In this document: one piece after another, positions 16,735 through 26,037 of the stretch | Layout: each line of letters begins with the position of its first letter | Position numbering within the stretch: position 1 is the stretch's first letter | Assembly: GCA_003427395.1 (NCBI GenBank) | Contig: BFEA01000146.1 | Coordinates: 1,655,817 to 1,684,505 of the forward strand | Source: Chara braunii | Lineage: Eukaryota; Streptophyta; Charophyceae; Charales; Characeae | Direction: 5' to 3' | Length of the DNA: 28,689 nucleotides | Position numbers and translations under genes: made by a program | The notes under the pieces: generated by a model | What the model was told of the DNA's origin: nothing | The model's database searches: none | What the model saw: the letters and a program-made list of their open reading frames with translations, nothing else

Positions 16735-16933
16735 CAGAACATATCCCATCCACATGGCACACAAGTAGGATAGGAGGGGAGTTCTTACCTGGTGGGACAG
16801 CAGAGGGGTACCTTTGCTGCACCCCATCATGGACGACTACCCCATGCAAGGGTTGTTGGCCCTCTCTGTTCTGATGGGTCCCTTATTTAGAGTTTTCTTT
16901 CCCTTGGGCTTCGGGAGAGTATGCACCTCCCGT

Positions 16934-17404
16934 ATGATGCTGAGATCAGGAAGTGTAAAACCAGGGCCTACACATGCAGAGCAGGCTGAAGTGGATCGCC
17001 GTCAGGCGGAGAAGAAAAAAGGAAAAGAAGAAAGGAAAAGACAGAAAGAGGAAGAAATAAAAAACAAACTGCAAATGGAAGAAGATAGAATGAAGAAGGA
17101 GATGAAAGAGAAGTTAGCGAAAGAGTTCAAAGAAGAACTACAGACCATTGAAGAAGAGGATGAACCTTTCGAGGACAGACTCATCAGGCGGTGGGCAGAA
17201 AGAGGTGAGACAAGCCAGACAGCTGGTGAACTTGATGTTAAACCGCTGGACAAGTACGACCAGTATGCATATTCCAGCGACAGGCTTGAGGAAACAGAGG
17301 AAGAGAGGGACGTGTTCGTTGCAAGACTGGCAACTATTACAGACCAGAAAGAAAGGGACCTTATGCTTGAGGAAAATTTTAATACCACCAGGCAAGAAAA
17401 TTGA
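16934..17404 (+). pseudogene. gag N-terminal part (coiled-coil region)
   Basis: From Met at 16934 (MMLRSGSVKPGPTHAEQ) the frame is strongly charged. Residues about 25-80 are Lys/Glu heptad-like (RRQAEKKKGKEERKRQKEEE and onward) and predict a coiled coil, as in many Ty3/Gypsy Gag proteins. The stop at 17402-17404 comes early. A neighbouring frame (GKKIDDKNLSNEWLYLKYIK) continues to about 17474, so a frameshift near 17385 is likely. Coding is then interrupted by the mitochondrial insertion. The frame is open upstream to 16814, but that part is probably leader. Confidence 0.7.
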
Positions 17405-17474
17405 TGATAAAAATCTATCAAATGAATGGCTGTATTTAAAGTACATTAAAACTGATCAAGGACGTAGGGTGCTT

Positions 17475-17713
17475 TGACCTTTTTGCAGTGCTTCGCGCCT
17501 TTGAAATCGTGCCTGGCTGCGTGTGTTTAGAGATTTTTTACCACAAAGGAGCGAAGCCGCTACCATTCCATTTTTTTCGAAACCGAAAGGAACTACTATG
17601 ATTTTACATAATCGAGGCAGCCGCCAGGCTGTTGTATAATGAAGTTTTAATAACAAATCTTGGCGATGTGTTTGATGGAGTGGAAAGAAAGGTACAAGGG
17701 GCGTCTTTGCTTT
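17475..17713 (+). other. left part of the mitochondrial insertion (unassigned)
   Basis: AT-rich sequence without gag character leads straight into the mitochondrial trnS copy, so it is probably mitochondrial spacer. I do not recognise a gene in it. The left breakpoint lies somewhere near 17475. Confidence 0.45.
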
Positions 17714-17798
17714 GGATGGATGTCTGAGTGGTTGAAGGTATCAGTCTTGAAAACTGACATATTACAAAATATCGGGGGTTCGAATCTCTCTCCATTCG
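17714..17798 (+). tRNA. trnS-UGA: mitochondrial-type tRNA-Ser (UGA) in a nuclear insertion
   Basis: 85 nt form a class II tRNA: the acceptor GGATGGA pairs with TCCATTC (one G-T), the anticodon stem TCAGT/ACTGA surrounds CTTGAAA with anticodon UGA, a long variable arm follows, and the T arm GGGGGTTCGAATCTCTC is near standard. The GGATGGATGTCTGAG start is typical of plant mitochondrial trnS-UGA. It looks well preserved, with only the second acceptor pair weakened. Its location inside a retrotransposon gag gene, with tatC next to it, shows it arrived as mitochondrial DNA. Confidence 0.88.
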
Positions 17799-17840
17799 TT
17801 CATGTATGTTAATTTACGGATAATGAATTCAGTATTGAAA

Positions 17841-17951
17841 ATGATTATCGAGGAAGCTCGAATTCGTTTTTTGTGGATTTTTATTTGTTTTGTTTTCACT
17901 TTATTGACTTGTTATTGTTTCTTAGAAGAATTTGTTTTTTTATTAGCTAAT
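17841..17951 (+). pseudogene. tatC: 5' fragment of mitochondrial tatC (mttB)
   Basis: ATG at 17841 opens [20 protein letters not shown], then [16 protein letters not shown]. This matches the N-terminus of plant mitochondrial TatC/MttB, the twin-arginine translocase membrane subunit of the inner membrane, where R-I-R-x-LWI, TCYWFSE and FLLAKP are conserved. The similarity ends at about residue 36 (17948), where gag sequence ([16 protein letters not shown]) resumes in another frame, so only the first transmembrane segment is present. It starts 42 bp after the trnS copy. Confidence 0.82.
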
Positions 17952-18856
17952 GCGCAGAGCTGCATAGTAAAATGTTAGCAGCAAAGCTGCAAGAACTTGA
18001 TGAGAGGAAAAGGTTGCAATCAGAGGGTGCAAGGCTGCAAAGAGAGTTGCAAGCACTGAAAGATAAACAGGCGGCAACCGAAGAAAAGTTTGCTCTCTTG
18101 ACTGAAACAGTTCTTCATACCAAGTAAGAGGTAGCGGCAATGAACCGAACCCTGCAAAAGGTGGAAATGCACCAATACGAGTTTGAAGGAGTCTGGAACA
18201 CCTTTCTGCAGAAGTCCGCCAAAGATGTGGATCTGCACATTCAATCTTATATTCAGAAGTTGGATAATCACATCACACAAACCTTTACTCCCGCCGTAAT
18301 TGATAAGATCGTCCGAGGTAGCGGCGCAGGAGGCGGAGGAGGTGGTGATGGAGACTAAGATGAAGGAGAAGGTGACAGAAAAGGAAAGGGGGTGCTGCGA
18401 GACGATAAGAACACTGATGTTAGAATAATAAAGGTTAAAGTGTCATGGACCTACACTGGCAAAAAGGAGGAGAGTGTTCTTCATTGGATTGCAGCCGTAG
18501 AATCCTACGTATACGGTCAGCGCATACCTTATTGGGATAGAGTTATGATGACCACCTCGTGCATGGCCAATGATGCGATGAGTTTTGCCATATCGTTGCA
18601 GAAGGAAGCTAATTGCGATACTATGATTGCATACTCACAACAAACTAGAATTGAAGATTTCTTTCAAACTGTCAGAGAACGGTTTGAAGATAAGAATCTA
18701 GCTCGCCGAATAGAAATGTTAATTCTGAATATCGCAGATCGAAAATGGAAAAGTGTGTCTGCACTCAAAGCAACGATGGACGAACTCTTGCAATGCGCAG
18801 AACATGGACTTAACTCCTACCCAAATCCTCAACAACTTCGCAAGGGCACTTCCTGA
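17952..18856 (+). pseudogene. gag, central and C-terminal parts
   Basis: After the mitochondrial insertion gag resumes as [20 protein letters not shown] and continues as a Gln/Glu-rich coiled coil. It has a stop at 18125-18127, a Gly-rich linker near 18320 and a stop at 18356-18358. The capsid-like domain follows at about 18431-18856 (VSWTYTGKKEESVLHWIAAV, YWDRVMMTTSCMANDAMSFA, FFQTVRERFEDK). This is the retrotransposon Gag helical domain (W..ES and F...V..RF type spacing). The frame closes at 18856 by a frameshift, and the domain end continues in the next entry. Confidence 0.75.
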
Positions 18857-19445
18857 TCCTCTCCGTACTCAGCTTTATCCCCGCACAAAAAAAGAGGGGA
18901 TGACATACGAGAAGTTCAGCAAGATCGTCATAGATCATGCTGGTTTCTTGGCTGAAGCTAATTACTGTCATTATTGGAAAGATCTGCAAGCAGGAAAGAA
19001 GTGGCAAAACCGCACAATTTCAGGGAACATACCTGGGAAAGACAACCTCCTTCTGACCTTTGAAGAAGGAGGTATCGAAACTCTTTCCTATGATCAAATA
19101 GACTGTGGTCTTGAGGAAGGACCCAACGGTCCGATAGCTCAGGAGGGGAGTTACACGGTCGTTGCAGCCCGCGGGGGAGGGCGATAAGGAGGAGGATGTG
19201 GCCGAGGAAGAGGAGGCGGCGGACGTGGTGGAAGAGGACCCGATACCCAGAGGGGTGGTGGCGAAGGTAGCTACTACGTGGGTGGAAGGAGCAATGGTCC
19301 CTCATCCAGGTTTTGCCCGAAGGGGAGCCTTGGAAAAAACTGGGAATCACTGAGAAAGTTTGGCAAGAAATAAAAGTTGTCGGTCAATGCCTCAAATGTG
19401 GTGACCCCAACCACATTGTTCCCTATTGCCCAGACTACAAGATAC
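18830..19445 (+). pseudogene. gag C-terminus with Gly-rich linker and zinc knuckle
   Basis: In the shifted frame the capsid end reads FARALPDPLRTQLYPRTKKE and GMTYEKFSKIVIDHAGFL, then a linker, a stop at 19185-19187 and a Gly/Arg-rich stretch. In yet another frame CLKCGDPNHIVPYC at 19388-19429 is a CX2CX4HX4C zinc knuckle that binds RNA during packaging. Three frames are therefore needed to read gag through, which is decay. Confidence 0.75.
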
Positions 19446-20217
19446 TAAAAGGGAACAGCCAGTAGAGGTCTCAGTTGCCTCTACGGGAACTTCGGATGTA
19501 GAAAGAAAGACATCCTCTCATCCGAAGGTTGCACTGGCAGAGACTGAAGAGGAAGACAGTCCACACCTAGTTAACTGTCCAGAGGTCGTAAGTGTGTGTA
19601 CCTCTCTAGGTGGATCCCTCGCTGGCATGGGTGATGAGTTGGCTGCTCGTCGCCAAGCCTGGACTGAGATGAAAAAACGAAGAGGACAGTTAATAATTAC
19701 AGATCTTGAAGTAAATAAAATAAGAGTTGGAGGAATGATAGATAGTGGATCAACCCGCAGCTATATAAGTAAGAAAGGGTTAAAGAAGTTGCATCTAGGG
19801 CTAAAGGTTAAACAGTTAGATGAGCCCGTAATGAGTAAGTTAGCCAATAGTACTATAATCATGATGGATAGATATGTTGAAGGGGTCAAGATATACTTCC
19901 GGCTCAAAGCGGAGGGGAAGGTGGAACGCGTTCTCCACTCTCTGACTCTCTTGGTGGAAGATGATCTCCCTTTTGACATTATTTTAGGTATGGATTGGGG
20001 TGAAGTTGCAGACGCGGACATAAAGTTAAGGGACCATGAGTGTTGGTTTCCAAGTCCGCAAGGTGGGAAAAATAAAATCCGCCTATTTCATGAATCAGGA
20101 AAGGAAAGCAGCTTAACTCATTGTTGTATGAGTGCCCCCGTGTTCGCCCGCCATGTAAGAAAGTATAACTTGTATGACCAAGTTTTTTGTATATGTGCGC
20201 CCAGCAAAAGAAGGTGA
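19426..20217 (+). pseudogene. retropepsin-like protease
   Basis: The 263-codon frame contains the aspartic protease active-site loop GGMIDSGSTRSYIS, with the catalytic Asp codon at 19741 (DSG rather than the common DTG), the flap region and the conserved PFDIILGMDWG. It would cleave the polyprotein as a homodimer. No ATG is needed because it belongs to a Gag-Pol polyprotein. The frame differs from the zinc knuckle (upstream) and from RT (downstream, which starts in another frame at about 20174). The protease core itself looks intact. Confidence 0.85.
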
Positions 20218-20707
20218 AGCTAAAGAAGAGGCAAAATCCCTTGAAATTGAAAGGATTTTGAAAAAATTCGCAGATGTGGCTGAGGCCCCAAGCGGTGTGA
20301 TGCAACGACCAAGTAAACATCATATTGAAATTATACCAGGAAGTTCGATTCCTAAGGGACCTATACACCGGATGTCACCAAAAGAGTTGGATGAACTGCG
20401 AACCCAGCTTGATGAATTGTTGGAAAAGGGGTGGATAAGACCTAGCTCCTCGCCGTATGGTGCGCCTATGTTATTCGTACCAAAGAAAGATGGCGGAGTA
20501 TGCATGTGTATAGATTATAGAAAACTCAATGAAATCACTGTAAAGAATGTTGAGCCCTTACCGAGAATTGACGATCTTTTGGATAGAGTTCAGGGTAGCA
20601 AATACTTCACCAAGATTGATTTGAAGTCTGGCTACCATCAGATTGAGGTAGAGTCAGGAGACCAATACAAGACTGCCTTGTGAACGAGCTAAGGGCACTA
20701 TGAGTTC
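20174..20707 (+). pseudogene. reverse transcriptase, N-terminal part
   Basis: The frame carries HHIEIIPGSSIPKGPIHRMS, LLEKGWIRPSSSPYGAP, LFVPKKDGGVCMCIDYRKLN and IDDLLDRVQGSKYFTKIDLK with SGYHQIEVE, the conserved fingers and palm motifs. The first catalytic Asp lies in FTKIDLKSGY. Directly after, TGA (20681-20683) and TAA (20690-20692) interrupt the motif that normally reads KTAF-R-T-x-Y-GHYEF. The TGA fits a CGA to TGA change. The frame itself is unbroken, as the palm continues in the same frame at 20711. Confidence 0.88.
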
Positions 20708-22807
20708 ATTGTGTTGCCCTTTGGTCTTACGAATGCACTTGCAACCTTTCAAAGAACAATGAATGAACTTTTCCGCGAATGGCTTGATAAATTTGTCGTT
20801 ACATATCTCAATGATATCTTGATTTGTAGTAAGAATCTGAGTGAGCATTGTGAGCACCTTCGACTTGTGTTAAATAAGTTGCGTGAGGCAAAGTTGAAGT
20901 TAAACCCTAAGAAGTGTGAATGGGCGAAGCGTGAAGTGTTGTACTTAGGGCATGTACTTGATGGTGATGGGATCAAACCGGAGGATACAAAAATTGCAGC
21001 AATTCGAGATTGGCTTAACCCCCGCACTTTAACTGAGTTGCGGTCATTCCTTAGGCTAGCCAACTATTACCGGAAGTTCGTTAAACTTTTCACGATAATC
21101 GTTGCGCCCCTTCGCAGATTGCTTAAGAAAGAAATGATTTGGAAGTGGGATTCAGACTGTACAACTTCGTTTAAACGCCTAAAGAAATGTCTGATTAACT
21201 ATCCGGTTTTGAAGGTTGTTGATCCTTCGTTGCCCTTTGTTGTTACAACTGACGCCAGTCAGTACGGGATAGGCGTTGTACTCCAACAAGATGATGGGAA
21301 TGGGTACAGGCCTGTAGAGTTTATGTCCCGACGACTACCTAACGAGAAGGTCGCTGCTTCTACGTATGAGAGGGAGTTGTATGCTCTCCGAGAAACTCTA
21401 GATCACTGGCGACACTATCTCTTAGGACGTCATTTCAAGGTGTACTCGGATCATGAGACACTTCGCTGGCTTAAAACGCAGGCCCGGATGACACCTAAAT
21501 TGACGAGATGGGCCGCTGAGATTGATCAGTACGATTTTGAGCTTAAGCCAGTTAAGGGTAAGTATAACGTTGTTGCTGACGCGCTAAGTCGAAGATCTGA
21601 TTTCGTCGATGTCATTGTAACATATCTAGATGTGGACGCCGATCTGCAAGAAAAAAATAGAAATGCGTATTCCACAAATCCTGTCTACGGCGCTATGATT
21701 AAATGCATACAAGAAGCGTCACAAGAGTTTCCTAACTATCGTATATCACAGGGACTATTATTTGAAAGAATAGATGTGTATGACAAACTTTGTATTCCCA
21801 ATGTAAAAGAGATCAAAAGTCTAATTTTGGGGGAGCGTCACGACACTGAAGGTCATTTTGGGTGGAAAAAGACTTATGCGAATCTTTTGCATTCCTACAT
21901 TTGGCCTCACATGAAACCCGATTGCATTGCCTATGTGCAAGGTTGTCAAGTGTGCCAGCGAAATAAGAGCACCACTCAACCTCCCCTTGGTCTGCTAAAG
22001 CCTTTGCCAATTCCAACAAGTGCAGGAGATTCTGTGTCCATTGACTTTATGGACACCAAGGTAAAAAGCAGGAATGGAAAGACGCAAGTCATGGTTATTG
22101 TTGATAGATTTAGCAAGTATGTTGTATCTGTAGCGTTGTCAGCAAAAGCAAAAAAGAAATTAGTAATCCGGGAATTCTTTAACCATTGGGTGAAAGATTA
22201 TGAGCATCCCTTAACAATTGTGAGTGACAGAGATTCGCGGTTCACCAGTGAGCAATGGCAGCAACTGATGCACGTCTATGGCTCTAAGATGGCTATGTCA
22301 TCAAGTAGGCACCCTAAGACAAACGGCCAGACGGAGCAAATGAACAAGATTCTGCAACAAACGTTGTGTATGTACATACGTCCCGACCAGATTGATTGGG
22401 ATGAACATTTGCCCAAAGTTGTTAGTTCTTATAATAACTATGTTTACCTGTCTACATGCAGGACTCCGATGGAGTTGCATTTGGGATGGCGACCACGTAG
22501 GCGCATTGACCGCCTGAATCCGGACCAAGTACATAAACTTCCCTTAGGAACAAGTGAATTTGCGATACAACATCAGAAGCATATTGAGAAAGTAAAGGAA
22601 AATATAGTAAAGACACAACATCAAATGATAGAACAGGCAAATAAGCACAGAAGGCCTTCTCAATTTGTTGTAGGTGATCTGGTATGGGTGAAGTCTAAGG
22701 AGTTTGTTCCTAAAGAGAACATCTCTCAAAAGTTACTACCCGCCTACAGAGGACCTTGGAGTTCTAAATGTGATTGGAGATGTGGATGGACCTTTTTATG
22801 TGATTGA
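20708..22807 (+). pseudogene. RT palm, RNase H and integrase core
   Basis: The 698-codon frame starts with the RT motif LPFGLTNALATFQ. The active site is YLNDILI instead of YLDDILI: the first Asp of the pair is Asn (20810-20812), which should abolish polymerase activity. The thumb and connection follow. RNase H motifs are VTTDASQYGIG, YSDHETLRWL and VADALSRR. The integrase has HHCC residues (ERHDTEGHFGWKKT, CQVCQRNK), then SIDFMD, VSDRDSRF and NGQTEQMN supplying D, D and E, then the C-terminal VVGDLVWVKSKEF. After LLPAYRGPW a frameshift near 22757 leads to a stop. RNase H and integrase look intact at their catalytic residues. Confidence 0.92.
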
Positions 22808-23054
22808 AATTCTTCTACATTTACATACGTATCCAGTATTCTACGCCTCAAAAATCTTACCTTGCGTGACAAATGAGTTATTTCTCAGTCGCAGGTCAGC
22901 GATACCTTTTAGTATGGATGAGAAATATGACGTGGATAAGATTGTTGCTGAAAGCACTTTTCAAACTGGACGAAGAGGCAGACCCCAGCGACAATATAAA
23001 GTAAGATTCGCATACCAGGACCCAGGTGAAGATCGTTGGTTCACAAGAGAATAA
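22704..23054 (+). pseudogene. integrase tail with chromodomain
   Basis: In the shifted frame the GPF/Y-like block VDGPFYVIEILLHLHTYPVF and YASKILPCV follows, then the chromodomain KYDVDKIVAES...QYKVRFAYQDPGEDRWFTRE. A stop at 23052-23054 falls where the related element at 1841-2398 reads ELLKTAKSAVLKYEAAKK. Here similar residues (LIEPAPHIVSAYKRARR) continue past the stop, so the last ~20 residues are lost by one stop codon. Confidence 0.85.
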
Positions 23055-23157
23055 TTAATTGAGCCTGCGCCTCATATTGTATCCGCTTACAAAAGAGCCA
23101 GAAGAGGAATAAGTATTATAGATAGATGAAGGTTTTTCTCATAGGACCTCGAAACTA

Positions 23158-23169
23158 GGTCGGCGAGAG
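23158..23169 (+). promoter_or_regulatory. weak polypurine tract
   Basis: GGTCGGCGAGAG directly precedes the 3' LTR. It is only partly purine, so either the tract has decayed or this family uses a short one. Confidence 0.35.
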
Positions 23170-24275
23170 TGAAAGGGCCTTTACCCGATTTAGCCCCTGT
23201 TTGGTGAATGCAGCATAGAGGGGTCACTCGCCCAGAGCCCCAACTCGTGGAAGCAAATCAAAGGACATGTTCTCTGGGTCAAAAGTCACATCCTAGGTAA
23301 GTAAACGTTAATGTCAAAGGTCACAGTTGTGCCCCTGGACGAAAAGTTGAGAAATTCAGATATAGAGGTCACATCTGTTCATCCAAGGGGTGTGCAAGTC
23401 ATGTCTGTTCATGCAGGAAATGTGTTTGTACGTGCACTATGTATGTCTGTTCGTACAGTATGTGTATCTGTTCGAGCAGTAGGAGTCCCAGTCACGAATT
23501 AAGACAGAGGGAGAGTCTAGATGCAGGCCCCAAGTCCAAAATTCAGGCTTAAAGGCCGCAGCAACAGCAGACCCTGGTACTGGGACACACTCCACAGAGG
23601 TTGGGACTGGGACAGGACCGAAGACAAGCTGAATTCAGCCCTCGAAAGGGGAGGCCAGCACTATAAAGGACGAGGCAGCCTCCCCACCAGACAGATTTCC
23701 CATTGGCATTGATGCATGGAAGTGTTGTGGCACTTGTGCGCTATAGTGCAGGGAGGGCGCTGGTAGAAGAAGCTGCGCCAGGAGGGAGATGAGTTGAGCC
23801 CTGGCTGCAGGGAAGCCATAGTTGGGCCAGTCTGAGTTAGTAGAGGGGTTAGTAGTAGGATATCAGTGAGAGATATTCAGAGTAGATTCTCGTAGATGAG
23901 GAGTATGCATGCATAGTGAGAGAAGGGAGCCAAGACAGGGATCTTGAGAGAAAGAATACAGAGAGAGAGAAGACAGGCTACAAAGTGGGATATGGTGAAT
24001 GCTTACCTGTTTGCGCAACACTAGTTATCTGAGGGGAGACGCTGGTTGAGCCAGACTCTATGCTGGCAAATGAGGTAAGAAGACTTGCAGTTTGTTGGCA
24101 CTGACTTTGAACTCAAGATACTCTTGTATAATATGAATTTGATAATATGAGCTGCGTTTTCTGGTTCCTACCTCATCTCGACATTGGCTTTGTGTGAAGT
24201 TGTCCTATCTGTGTGATGATGAATGTGTATGGTAATGGAACACTCCAGGAATTGTGAACAGTCAGGTTCCTTGCA
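23170..24275 (+). repeat. 3' LTR
   Basis: It starts TGAAAGGGCCTTTACCCG and ends TTCCTTGCA, followed by the right target copy GTAG (24276-24279). It is about 37 bp shorter than the 5' LTR because of indels. The TATA box is at 23662-23667. The 63-codon frame at 23521-23712 and its counterpart at 15127-15360 are LTR sequence and not genes. Confidence 0.92.
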
Positions 24276-24279
24276 GTAG

Positions 24280-24789
24280 AGAACATACATAGAACGCTAG
24301 AGATTGGAGCCGGAGTCTATAGGGACTCGGTCCAATGGACAAAATTGTTCTATTTGAGTGTAATTTCTTTCTTGTTGTTTTTTTTTCTTATTTATTATTG
24401 GGTAGTTCCCATTATTTGGAACTTGTTGTTTACCTTAAATACAATATCTACGAATTTAGTACACATTCGACTAGGTCGGTAGACAACTGTGAAATTTTAG
24501 ATTTGTGTGGCTTTGATGTCTGTGAGGAGTTGTTTTTGTGTGGATGGTTTTCCCTTTCTGGTTCGCGAGGCTTTTATGGCATGATGCGATTTTTGTTTCC
24601 CAGGATCGGGTGTCGTCAGGAAAGCGGTCTGGAGTCGGCCATTCCTGTCGCTGTACTTATCTCAATACCTGAACATCATCTGGATAATGGTCCCAGCATT
24701 TCATTTTTGGGGTGGTTGTTTTGCGGAGAGATTCCCGACCTCCTTTTGGGTGGTAATAAAATGAGCTGAAAAAAAAAAAAAAAAAAAAA
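24280..24789 (+). mobile_element. poly(A)-tailed retroposed sequence, possibly a LINE 3' end
   Basis: The segment ends AATAAAATGAGCTG + 21 A (24769-24789), so an AATAAA signal lies about 13 bp before the tail. A 144-codon frame (24335-24769) runs to the tail, but its hydrophobic start and irregular composition do not match a family I know. A 5'-truncated LINE tail or a processed transcript are both possible. I could not find target duplications, and the 5' end is not defined. Confidence 0.5.
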
Positions 24790-25197
24790 CACACGACTCT
24801 ACAAAGACTACGAGTACTGGTTGTCACTGCTTTTTTTTTTAAATCTAAATATAGAAAAGAAACATTTCATTATAAGTTGGGAAACAGGCTCGACGTCCCC
24901 TAGATCATGTGCTATAGCCATTTTGGATTGAGGCAAAGCTGGCTGTCGCTGCATACTGCGAAGGCTTGAAAACTCAACAACGACCAAGATCTTCGCGCTA
25001 CCTTTTGCAATATACGATGAAAAGCTAAAAAATTAAGAAAATCGTTTTCCTTTTTTTTTTTTTAAGTCCATAGAAATAGTGTCGCAGCCCAACTCAAAGG
25101 AGCACATAAACTTACACACACTAGGACCTTATTTCCGCAATAAATTGCGGCATGTGAGACCTGGCAATTACTAATTTGCCACTCTGCCGACTTTCAC
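24790..25197. other. no gene recognised; two T-runs
   Basis: T-runs at about 24830-24841 and 25052-25064 could be minus-strand A tails. The word ATCTTCGCGCT at 24989-24999 recalls the start of U4 snRNA, but the following bases do not support it well. Confidence 0.35.
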
Positions 25198-25335
25198 AGC
25201 AAGTGTCACCTTTTTTATTTTTATTATTTTTATTTTTTTTATTTTTTTTTAATGGCCAGATGGACCACGGATCAGATACTACACTTGATCTATGTTAAGC
25301 CAAAAGGTCGAGAAAGGTATAAGCAACTGTGTCAC
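25198..25335 (-). ncRNA. retroposed U2 snRNA with internal deletion and A-rich tail
   Basis: On the minus strand from 25320: ATACCTTTCTCGACCTTTTG, GCTTAACATAGATCAAGTG, TAGTATCTG. This is the 5' end of U2 with the branch-site-pairing GTGTAGTA word intact and a small insertion after GGCTTA. ATCTG is followed at once by ATCCGTGGTCCATCTGGCC, which corresponds to the later U2 part ATATGTGGGCCATCGGCC. The ~21 nt between two ATCTG copies, including stem IIa and part of the Sm-site side, are gone. A tail of A with a few T runs 25251 to 25211. Flanks AGCAAGTGTCAC (25198-25209) and AGCAACTGTGTCAC (25322-25335) form a 12-14-bp target duplication with a 2-bp indel. Confidence 0.85.
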
Positions 25336-25336
25336 G

Positions 25337-26030
25337 TTTTTTTTTTTTTTTTTTTTAACAGAACCTCACGGTTCCGGCTCCTACCATTCTGGGGAGCGAC
25401 AGTCCGGTTCCTATTCCCCCGGCAAGTCAATATGTAATACATAAAGAACTCACACACGCTCCTCCCCATTATGGCTGGGAGGCCCGAGAGGGTAGCATTG
25501 ATTACTTCCCTACGAAAGGATGTACCACCCCTTACCGCTCCCTGCCTAAGCTAGTCTCTACCTGTCATTCTAACTGATCCCCACTCTGCTCCTCTCAGTT
25601 ATAAAGTTGTCGGGTATATATGTTTTGTAAGAGCCTGTTGGGATACTTATGAGTCTTTTGAACTGTCTTATACCTTCATAACCATATTTAACCTATTTTT
25701 GTGTAAGCCCTAAACCCTAAACCCTCGGTCGGATCCAAAACCTGCAGGTAAACTTGTGTTGTGCCCTTTCTCCACTCCCAACTAAACTGCTCTCATCTAT
25801 AGTCCATGAGGACTTGATCCCTTCCTGCACTATATTCATTAAACCCTTAAAAACCCCTTGATTTATCCTACCTTGGCATACCTATATACCTCGACTCTAA
25901 ACCCCTTGACTTATCCTTCCTTACCCTGTCTCCTTTAACTTATTATGGCCGCCTAAGTTCCTGTGTTACCCCCTAAAGATCCATAGCCTCCTCATGAGGA
26001 TCATCTTTAAACCAATGGAAGATAAGTCTT
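25337..26030 (-). mobile_element. 3' part of a LINE with poly(A) tail
   Basis: T20 at 25337-25356 is the A tail of a minus-strand element whose coding part begins at about 26038. The stretch between is taken as the 3' untranslated region. It has several stops in all minus frames, a run of 2.5 CCCTAAA units (25708-25725) and no coding motif. The tail abuts the target-site copy of the U2 insertion at 25335/25336. Confidence 0.6.
25708..25725 (+). repeat. short telomere-type run
   Basis: CCCTAAACCCTAAACCCT is 2.5 units of the plant telomere repeat (TTTAGGG). It is too short to be a telomere remnant with certainty. Confidence 0.7.
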
Positions 26031-26037
26031 TGTCCTT

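Larger units (their letters stand above)
14747..24275 (+). mobile_element. full-length chromovirus-like Ty3/Gypsy retrotransposon
   Basis: The element has two LTRs in direct orientation (14747-15889 and 23170-24275), a 4-bp target duplication GTAG (14743-14746 and 24276-24279) and a primer-binding site. Its internal order is gag, zinc knuckle, protease, RT, RNase H, integrase, chromodomain: protease-RT-RNase H-integrase is the Ty3/Gypsy order and the chromodomain places it among chromoviruses. The length is 9.5 kb, including at least one mitochondrial insertion (in gag) and one poly(A)-tailed insertion (in the leader). Stops, at least four frame changes and a mutated RT active site make it inactive. 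In the first ~197 aligned bases the LTRs differ at about seven positions and they also differ by indels, so the insertion is not recent. Confidence 0.93.

Noticed and set aside
24984-25020. U4 snRNA-like start (ATCTTCGCGCT) as a further snRNA retrocopy
   Set aside because: Only the first ~11 bases fit. The following GGGGCAATG region and stem partners are not present, and no A tail or duplications are visible.
25708-25725. Interstitial telomere as a chromosome fusion mark
   Set aside because: Only 2.5 units, lying inside the likely LINE 3' region; too short to carry that meaning.
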